Source: an uncultured SAR86 cluster bacterium (lineage in GTDB: Bacteria > Pseudomonadota > Gammaproteobacteria > Magnimaribacterales > AG-339-G14). Taken from it: a stretch of DNA of 54,559 bases. Each line of letters begins with the position of its first letter. Within the stretch, counting starts at the first letter, position 1. The position numbers were made by a program, and so were the translations under genes. The stretch is taken from assembly GCA_902629465.1 (NCBI GenBank), contig CACOQX010000004.1:1-54559 (forward strand), read 5' to 3'. The notes under the pieces were generated by a model. It saw nothing but the letters and a program-made list of their open reading frames with translations, did not search any database and had not been told where the DNA came from. Positions 47,046 through 54,559 of this stretch are shown one piece after another.

Positions 47046-48590
47046 ATGGAAGATTTAAACCCATCAGAAATTAGCAAGATTATAAAAGACCGAATTAATA
47101 AATTGGATGTTTCTGCTGAAGAATCTAATGAAGGTACGATTGTATTTCTAGCTGATGGAATTGCCAGAGTTCACGGACTAAGTGAAGCTATGTATGGAGA
47201 GCTAATCGAATTCACCGGCGGAGTATTTGGCATGGCTCTGAACTTGGAACGCGACTCTGTGGGAGTAGTAATTTTTGGTGATTACAAACTGCTTTCTGAA
47301 GGAGATACCGCAAAATGTACTGGCAGAATTCTAGAAGTCCCAGTTGGTGATGAGCTTGTCGGTAGAGTAGTAGATGCGCTAGGAAATCCAATCGATGGTA
47401 AAGGCGACATTGGTTCAAAGTTAACTTCGCCAGTTGAGAAAGTTGCTCCCGGGGTAATGTTTAGAAAGCCAGTTGATCAGCCAGTTCAAATCGGACTGAA
47501 GGCGGTAGATAGCATGGTGCCTATTGGGCGAGGCCAAAGAGAGTTGATTATTGGCGACAGACAGACAGGAAAAACTGCTATCGCCATTGACGCGATCATC
47601 AACCAAAAAGGCAAGAACATGACTTGCATTTATGTGGCAATTGGCCAGAAACAATCCTCAATTGCTGCAACAGTAAGAAAGTTGGAAGAATTTGGCGCAA
47701 TGGATCACACTATTGTTGTAGCTGCAGCATCAGCTGACCCAGCGCCTATGCAATTCTTGGCTCCATATTCTGCTTGTTCAATGGGAGAGTACTTTAGAGA
47801 TAGAGGTGAAGATGCTTTGATCATTTATGATGACTTATCTAAACAAGCGGTTGCTTACAGACAAATTTCATTGCTTTTAAAAAGACCGCCAGGAAGAGAG
47901 GCATATCCAGGTGATATTTTTTATCTTCACTCAAGATTGCTTGAAAGAGCCTCACGAGTTAACGAAGAATATGTTGAACAAGAAACCGGTGGAAAAGTAA
48001 AAGGCAAAACGGGTTCTTTGACTGCGCTTCCTATTATTGAAACTCAGGCAGGAGACGTATCGGCCTTCGTGCCCACGAATGTGATTTCAATTACTGACGG
48101 ACAAATTTTCTTGGATACGTCTTATTTCAACAAAGGTATTTTGCCTGCTATGGATCCAGGTATTTCAGTATCAAGAGTAGGTGGAGCAGCTCAATTGCCA
48201 TCGATTAGAAAGCTTGGCGGAGGAGTAAGAATAGCTTTGGCCCAATTTAGAGAGCTCGAAGCATTTGCGCAATTTGCCTCAGACTTGGATGACGCTTCTC
48301 GAGAACAGCTGGAACAAGGACAAAAAGTAACTGAAGTTATGAAACAAAAACAGTATTCACCAATGTCAGTTGGGGAAATGTCTGTAATGCTTTTTGCCGT
48401 TAACGAAGGTTATATGAAGGATGTAGACCTCAACAAAGTAGCTGATTTTGAGTCTGCCTTGTTATCTTTCATGGCTTCTGAATACAAGGAACTTATGGCC
48501 AACTTAGACAAAACCGGAGAATATTCCGATGAAGTACTAACTAGTTTCAAAGAAGCACTGGAAAAATTCAAATCAACACAAACTTGGTAG
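47046..48590 (+). CDS. atpA: ATP synthase F1 subunit alpha
   Basis: This 514-residue non-catalytic nucleotide-binding subunit has a P-loop G-D-R-Q-T-G-K-T after [38 protein letters not shown] and the [13 protein letters not shown] region with the catalytic-site Arg are intact. It follows atpH by 10 nt with AGAGG as ribosome site. Confidence 0.98.
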   Translation: MEDLNPSEISKIIKDRINKLDVSAEESNEGTIVFLADGIARVHGLSEAMYGELIEFTGGVFGMALNLERDSVGVVIFGDYKLLSEGDTAKCTGRILEVPVGDELVGRVVDALGNPIDGKGDIGSKLTSPVEKVAPGVMFRKPVDQPVQIGLKAVDSMVPIGRGQRELIIGDRQTGKTAIAIDAIINQKGKNMTCIYVAIGQKQSSIAATVRKLEEFGAMDHTIVVAAASADPAPMQFLAPYSACSMGEYFRDRGEDALIIYDDLSKQAVAYRQISLLLKRPPGREAYPGDIFYLHSRLLERASRVNEEYVEQETGGKVKGKTGSLTALPIIETQAGDVSAFVPTNVISITDGQIFLDTSYFNKGILPAMDPGISVSRVGGAAQLPSIRKLGGGVRIALAQFRELEAFAQFASDLDDASREQLEQGQKVTEVMKQKQYSPMSVGEMSVMLFAVNEGYMKDVDLNKVADFESALLSFMASEYKELMANLDKTGEYSDEVLTSFKEALEKFKSTQTW

Positions 48591-48591
48591 C

Positions 48592-49452
48592 ATGGCAAAT
48601 ACAAAAGAAATAAGAAAACAAATTTCCAGTATTTCGAATACGCAAAAAATTACGAGCGCCATGGAAATGGTCGCTTCTAGTAAGATGCGCAAAACCCAAG
48701 ACAGAATGGAAATGGGTAGACCATATGCAGATCGCATGCTCTCCGTTATCGGTCATTTGGCTAATTCAAATCCTGAATATAAGCCTCTATATATGACTGA
48801 AAGAGAAACTAAGAACATTGGCATCATTGTCGTGAGTTCTGACAAAGGCTTGTGTGGCGGTTTAAACATAAACTTGTTTAGAAGTCTGGTCGGCTTTTTA
48901 AAAGAACAAGCTGATCAAGGAATTGGTCAACAGTTTTGTTCGGTTGGCACAAAGGCAAAGGTATTCTTTAACTCTTATGGTGGTAACGTTGTTGCGGCTG
49001 CTGAAAAGCTTGGAGACGTTCCAGCTTTAGAGGACTTGATTGGCTCAATAAAAATCTTGCTGGAAAAATTCGAAGCAGGAGAGATAGACAAGGTTTATCT
49101 AGCTAGCAATAAGTTTGAAAACACGATGACTCAACAGCCAGAAATCAAACAACTTCTGCCGCTTTTAGCAGAAGACACACCTGAACTAAAACACAGATGG
49201 GACTACATCTATGAGCCAGATGCGAAAGAATTGTTAGATGGTTTAATGCAGCGTTATATTGAATCTTTGGTCTATCAAGCCGTGATTGAAAATATAGCCT
49301 GTGAGCAAGCGGCAAAAATGATTGCGATGAAAAATGCTACCGAGAATGCCGGCACTTTAATCGACGAATTACAACTTATTTACAACAATGCCAGACAAGC
49401 GGCAATTACTCAGGAACTTTCTGAAATTGTCGGTGGAGCTGCAGCACTATAA
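48592..49452 (+). CDS. atpG: ATP synthase F1 subunit gamma
   Basis: This 286-residue central rotor subunit has the N-terminal helix [28 protein letters not shown] and the C-terminal helix [31 protein letters not shown], which form the coiled coil inside the head. [11 protein letters not shown] lies in the Rossmann-like domain. It is 1 nt from atpA. Confidence 0.97.
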   Translation: MANTKEIRKQISSISNTQKITSAMEMVASSKMRKTQDRMEMGRPYADRMLSVIGHLANSNPEYKPLYMTERETKNIGIIVVSSDKGLCGGLNINLFRSLVGFLKEQADQGIGQQFCSVGTKAKVFFNSYGGNVVAAAEKLGDVPALEDLIGSIKILLEKFEAGEIDKVYLASNKFENTMTQQPEIKQLLPLLAEDTPELKHRWDYIYEPDAKELLDGLMQRYIESLVYQAVIENIACEQAAKMIAMKNATENAGTLIDELQLIYNNARQAAITQELSEIVGGAAAL

Positions 49453-49462
49453 TAATTTTTGA

Positions 49463-50848
<1,386 letters not shown>

Positions 50849-50850
50849 TC

Positions 50851-51264
50851 ATGTCGACAATTCTTTGTAACATCGTAAGTGCGGAGTCAGAAATTTTTTC
50901 TGGCCAAGTTGAAATGGTGGTTGCAACCGGAACACTGGGAGAACTTGGCATAACGCCAGGACACTCACAACTCCTAACGGGAATTAAAGCAGGTCCGGTG
51001 AAGGTAATTTTAGAGGGCGGTGAAGAAAAAGTGTTTTTTCTGTCTGGCGGATTCATTGAAGTTCAGCCAGATGCAGTAACCTTGCTTTCTGATGTTGCTG
51101 AAAGAGCGGAAGATATTGATGAGGCAGAGGCAGAGAGAGCCAGAGAGTTGGCAGAAAGGGCAAGAGATAATGCTAGTTCGGATGTGGATTTTTCCAAAGC
51201 CAAAGCTGAGCTTGCTGAAGTTGCTGCGAGATTGCAAACGCTTCGCAAAATGCGAAAGAAATAG
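50851..51264 (+). CDS. atpC: ATP synthase F1 subunit epsilon
   Basis: This 137-residue protein has an N-terminal beta-sandwich (residues 1-85, with G-E-L-G-I-T-P-G-H-S-Q-L-L-T and FLSGGFIEV). The C-terminal Ala/Glu/Arg-rich helical hairpin can inhibit ATP hydrolysis. It ends the atp operon, 2 nt after atpD. Confidence 0.95.
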   Translation: MSTILCNIVSAESEIFSGQVEMVVATGTLGELGITPGHSQLLTGIKAGPVKVILEGGEEKVFFLSGGFIEVQPDAVTLLSDVAERAEDIDEAEAERARELAERARDNASSDVDFSKAKAELAEVAARLQTLRKMRKK

Positions 51265-51311
51265 TCAAAAGCTCCTTAAAAATCTAGAATACGCTCTAAT
51301 CTGGGCTGTTC

Positions 51312-52658
51312 ATGAAAATCGACGCAATTATTTTAGCTGCCGGCAAAGGCAAGAGAATGCAATCTGCCTCGCCAAAAGTATTGCAACAAGTTGCCGGAAA
51401 AGCTTTGCTGCAGCATGTTTTAGATACTTCTCTCGAATTAGGAAGTTGCCAGCCTCACATTGTTGTTGGCGATCAAGCCTCTTTGGTAAAAGCTTCTGTA
51501 TCTGCTCCTAAAAACAGCAAATGGTCCAAACAAGCAAAACAATTGGGCACAGGACATGCGGTAAAACAATCCTTAAAAAGCTTAAGAGCGGGATCGATAG
51601 CCCTTATTCTTTATGGCGATGTTCCATTAGTGAAAAGTTCTACATTGAACAACTTAGTTAAGGCAGCTGGAAAAAGCAGTCTCGCCCTGCTTTCTTTTGA
51701 GCAACAAACACCAAAAGGCTATGGCAGAATTATTAGAAGTCCCAGAGGCAAAGTACTTGGAATTGTTGAAGAGAAAGATACAACGTCAGAGCAAAAGAAA
51801 ATCACTGAAGTAAATTCTGGAATTATGGCAGTTGCTTCAAATAAGCTTGAAGAGCTTCTTAAGGGCTTGAAAAATAAAAATGCTGCAAAAGAATATTATT
51901 TAACCGATATTGTAAGCCTAGCAAATGAGAACAAAATACCAGTAAAAGCTGTCAAACTTGATAGTAAGGAGGAAGTTTTGGGAGCAAACAATCTAGAAGA
52001 GCTCAATCAACTTGAGCGAAACTATCAACTTTTGAAAGCCAAGGAGTTTACAAAAAAAGGAGTGATTATCTCTGATCCGGCTAGAGTGGATTTTAGAGGC
52101 GAGGTCAAAATTCAAAAAGGCACCAGTATAGACATCAATTGTATATTTGAGGGAAAAGTTGAGATTGGAAAAAACGTCATCATTGGTCCAGGCGCGATCG
52201 TAAGAAACTCCAAGATAGGGAATGGCTCAAGAATTGAACCTTACACCCTTATTGAAAACGCGATTTTAGAAAAAAATGTCTCTGCTGGTCCTTACGCGCA
52301 CATCGGACCCGATGCTCACCTTGAAGAAAATTCCGAGATTGGAAACTTTGTTGAAGTAAAACGCAGCAAAATTGGCAAAGGCACGAAAGCCAAGCACTTG
52401 GCTTATATTGGCGATGGGCAAGTTGCAGAAAAGGTAAATGTTGGGGCGGGGACCATTTTTGTAAATTACGACGGTAAAAATAAAAACAAAACTAAAGTGG
52501 GCAAAGGCGCTTTTATTGGCTCCAATAGTTCTTTGATAGCTCCAATAAGGATAGGACAAAATAGTATGATTGGTGCTGGATCCGTTGTGACGAGCGACGT
52601 TCCAGCTGAAAGACTGGCTTTGAGTAGATCAAGACAAAGGAATATAAAGAAAAAATAA
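51312..52658 (+). CDS. glmU: bifunctional GlcNAc-1-P uridyltransferase / GlcN-1-P acetyltransferase
   Basis: This 448-residue protein makes UDP-GlcNAc for peptidoglycan and LPS. The N-terminal pyrophosphorylase domain has L-A-A-G-K-G-K-R-M, GTGHAV and YGDVPL. The C-terminal left-handed beta helix (from about 250) has hexapeptide repeats with VEVKRSKIGKGTKAKHLAYIGD-type acetyltransferase sequence and NYDGKNK. Its stop overlaps the glmS start (TAATG), coupling the two steps of the pathway. Confidence 0.97.
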   Translation: MKIDAIILAAGKGKRMQSASPKVLQQVAGKALLQHVLDTSLELGSCQPHIVVGDQASLVKASVSAPKNSKWSKQAKQLGTGHAVKQSLKSLRAGSIALILYGDVPLVKSSTLNNLVKAAGKSSLALLSFEQQTPKGYGRIIRSPRGKVLGIVEEKDTTSEQKKITEVNSGIMAVASNKLEELLKGLKNKNAAKEYYLTDIVSLANENKIPVKAVKLDSKEEVLGANNLEELNQLERNYQLLKAKEFTKKGVIISDPARVDFRGEVKIQKGTSIDINCIFEGKVEIGKNVIIGPGAIVRNSKIGNGSRIEPYTLIENAILEKNVSAGPYAHIGPDAHLEENSEIGNFVEVKRSKIGKGTKAKHLAYIGDGQVAEKVNVGAGTIFVNYDGKNKNKTKVGKGAFIGSNSSLIAPIRIGQNSMIGAGSVVTSDVPAERLALSRSRQRNIKKK

Positions 52659-54484
52659 TGTGCGGAATAATTGCAGCAGCTACTGAAAAAAGCGTTGGCA
52701 AACTCTTAGTACAGGGTTTGTACAAGATGGAATATCGGGGCTATGATTCTGCGGGTGTGGCTTTGCATCAAGTAGACGATATTGCACACCTAAGATCTTT
52801 AGGCAAAGTCAAAAAGCTCGAATCCAAAATGGTCAAAGAAAAGCCTAAGGGTAAAATTGGGATTGCCCATACTAGGTGGGCTACCCATGGCAAACCTTCT
52901 GAAGAGAACGCCCATCCACACGTCTCTAATAACAGAGTGTTTATCGTGCACAACGGGATAATTGAGAATTATGTTACCTTGAAAAAACAACTCGAAAAAA
53001 AAGGCTACCAGTTTAATTCACAAACCGACTCAGAGTTGATAGCTCACCAACTAGATTTTTTCTTAAACCAAGGAAGTGAGATGCTGGAAGCCATGTCTTT
53101 ATTGAAAGAAAAACTAGAGGGCGCTTACGCAGTTGCAGCCATCGATTTGAAGAACGAATCCCATTTTTATCTTATGAGAAATAAATCGCCGCTGCTTTTG
53201 GGTCAATCCGATTCAGGCATGTTCGCTGCATCTGATCCTTTGGCGCTTGCTGATCTAACTAATGAATTTGTCTTCTTAGAAGATGGCGATGTCGCAGAGG
53301 TATCTGCAAAAGAGTACAAGATTTTAGATAAGAACCAAAAAAGAGCCATTAGAAAAATTACAAATATAGATCTTTCAGGTGAGGCGATGGGCAAAAACGG
53401 CTATCGCCATTTCATGGAAAAAGAAATTTATGAACAGCCAACCGCGATTTTAAATACTCTAGACGGCAGGATTGGAGGCGAAGACGTGCTCGAAAATATT
53501 TTCGGTGAAGGTTCTAATGAGTTGCTTTCAAAAGTAGAAAGAATCCAAATCGTTGCTGCAGGTACAAGTCTGCATGCAGGCAGAGTAGCAGCCAATTGGT
53601 TTTCAGCAATAGCAAATCTGCCTACGCAAATAGATTATGCAAGCGAATATCGCTATAAAAATCCGTATGTAGATGAAAACACCCTGCTATTAACTATTTC
53701 TCAATCGGGAGAAACTGCGGATACTTTAGGCGCATTAAGATATGCCAAAGAAAGAAGCTATTTAGGCTCTCTTACTATTTGCAACGTTCCTACAAGTTCG
53801 CTTGCTAGAGAATCTGATTTTGTTTTATTGACCAATGCGGGCCCTGAAATAGGCGTAGCATCTACTAAAGCTTTTACGACGCAACTAACCGCTTTGATGT
53901 TACTCACTTTGTCATTGGCAAAAGCCAGAAACCTAAACCCAAGATTAAGAGGGAGAGTGGTTGGTGCTTTACGAGCCCTACCAGAGAAAATAACTGAATC
54001 GCTTGAGTTGAAATCTAAAATAGTAAAAATTGCTAAAGAAATAGCTAAAAAAGATAACGCTTTGTTTTTAGGAAGAGGTATTTTTTATCCAATAGCCAAA
54101 GAAGGCTCTTTAAAACTCAAAGAAATTTCTTATATCCATGCCGAAGCATATCCTGCAGGAGAGCTCAAACATGGCCCGCTTGCTTTAATAGATAAGAATA
54201 TGCCTGTTATTGCATTGGCGCCCGAAAACGAATTGGCAGAAAAATTGATTTCAAACCTAGAGGAAGTTAAAGCCAGGGGTGGCAAATTGTTTGTAGTTGG
54301 TAATGCCGCAGGCAATATGAAATTGAAACAAAAGAACCTCATAAATTTGCCTGAATGCGATTTCTTGCTATCACCAATTTTGTATACAGTGCCTTTGCAA
54401 ATTCTCTCTTACGAAGTAGCACTGCTTAGGGGTACAGACATCGATCAGCCGAGAAACTTAGCCAAGTCTGTCACGGTAGAGTAG
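52658..54484 (+). CDS. glmS: glutamine-fructose-6-phosphate aminotransferase
   Basis: This 608-residue protein makes glucosamine-6-phosphate. The N-terminal glutaminase domain has the nucleophile Cys2 in M-C-G-I-I, plus YRGYDSAGVA, HTRWATHG and HNGIIENY. Two SIS isomerase domains follow, with AAGTSLHAG, TISQSGETADTLGALRYAK, EIGVASTKAFTTQ and the final LAKSVTVE. No glmS ribozyme-like leader is possible because it overlaps glmU. The last 75 bases of the window hold no recognisable feature. Confidence 0.97.
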   Translation: MCGIIAAATEKSVGKLLVQGLYKMEYRGYDSAGVALHQVDDIAHLRSLGKVKKLESKMVKEKPKGKIGIAHTRWATHGKPSEENAHPHVSNNRVFIVHNGIIENYVTLKKQLEKKGYQFNSQTDSELIAHQLDFFLNQGSEMLEAMSLLKEKLEGAYAVAAIDLKNESHFYLMRNKSPLLLGQSDSGMFAASDPLALADLTNEFVFLEDGDVAEVSAKEYKILDKNQKRAIRKITNIDLSGEAMGKNGYRHFMEKEIYEQPTAILNTLDGRIGGEDVLENIFGEGSNELLSKVERIQIVAAGTSLHAGRVAANWFSAIANLPTQIDYASEYRYKNPYVDENTLLLTISQSGETADTLGALRYAKERSYLGSLTICNVPTSSLARESDFVLLTNAGPEIGVASTKAFTTQLTALMLLTLSLAKARNLNPRLRGRVVGALRALPEKITESLELKSKIVKIAKEIAKKDNALFLGRGIFYPIAKEGSLKLKEISYIHAEAYPAGELKHGPLALIDKNMPVIALAPENELAEKLISNLEEVKARGGKLFVVGNAAGNMKLKQKNLINLPECDFLLSPILYTVPLQILSYEVALLRGTDIDQPRNLAKSVTVE

Positions 54485-54559
54485 GCGAAAGCAGTGATTT
54501 AACATTACTCAAAAAACACCACTGTCTAGTTTTCAAACTTTATTGTCGAAGTAACAATC

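Noticed and set aside
48530..48543. SlmA-like TGAAGTACTAAC in atpA
   Set aside because: Three mismatches to the GTAAGTACTTAC core and no dyad symmetry beyond AGTACT.

Overview
This is 54.6 kb of AT-rich, tightly packed bacterial chromosome from around the replication origin of a gammaproteobacterium. The gene order dnaA-dnaN-recF-gyrB-plsC-gmhB-glycyl-tRNA synthetase ... trkA-fmt-def ... tsaC-aroE on one side, and rpmH-rnpA-yidD-yidC-mnmE-mnmG-rsmG-parA-parB-atpBEFHAGDC-glmU-glmS on the other, is the classic gammaproteobacterial (Pseudomonas-like) origin layout. Low GC, very short intergenic spaces, many 4-nt overlaps and non-ATG starts fit a streamlined marine lineage (SAR86-like is my guess, not shown by the sequence).

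Layout. 1-4315 (minus): an accessory operon with a secreted small protein, a copper amine oxidase, an alkylsulfatase-like MBL protein with a degraded metal site, and the start of a P19-like periplasmic metal-binding protein. 4390-7589: a tiny basic ORF, a GST plus SGNH hydrolase pair, a small membrane protein and a dienelactone-hydrolase-like enzyme. 7618-11787 (plus): pckA, gshA and a quinone oxidoreductase, closed by a bidirectional terminator. 11828-13582 (minus): four tandem divergent paralogues of an unrecognised three-helix membrane protein, behind a promoter covered by a perfect 15-bp Fur-type palindrome and split by an internal terminator. 13672-21856 (minus): a complete aa3-type cytochrome c oxidase cluster (ctaC with fused cytochrome c, ctaD, ctaG, ctaE, SURF1, a SCO-like protein, ctaA, ctaB, SCO), with a small divergent DUF2909-type gene inside. 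21909-23744 (minus): aroE, tsaC, purE. 23806-30781 (plus): def, fmt, trkA, trkH, a single-chain glycyl-tRNA synthetase, gmhB, plsC. 30783-36650 (minus): gyrB, recF, dnaN, dnaA. 36823-54484 (plus): rpmH through glmS.

Origin and segregation signals. The dnaA-rpmH gap holds three perfect DnaA boxes next to a T-rich tract. The mnmE-mnmG gap is very AT-rich and holds two inverted near-consensus boxes. A perfect-consensus parS lies inside recF, with parA/parB 10 kb away. Two exact copies and one near copy of a 14-bp palindrome closely resembling the SlmA nucleoid-occlusion site lie in the ori-proximal region.

The best candidate for something undescribed is the four-paralogue membrane-protein operon with its iron-type operator. 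The second most informative oddity is the alpha2-type glycyl-tRNA synthetase at the locus where gammaproteobacteria normally carry glyQ-glyS. I saw no tRNA or rRNA gene, CRISPR array, insertion sequence or prophage. No gene-free stretch exceeds about 300 bases.
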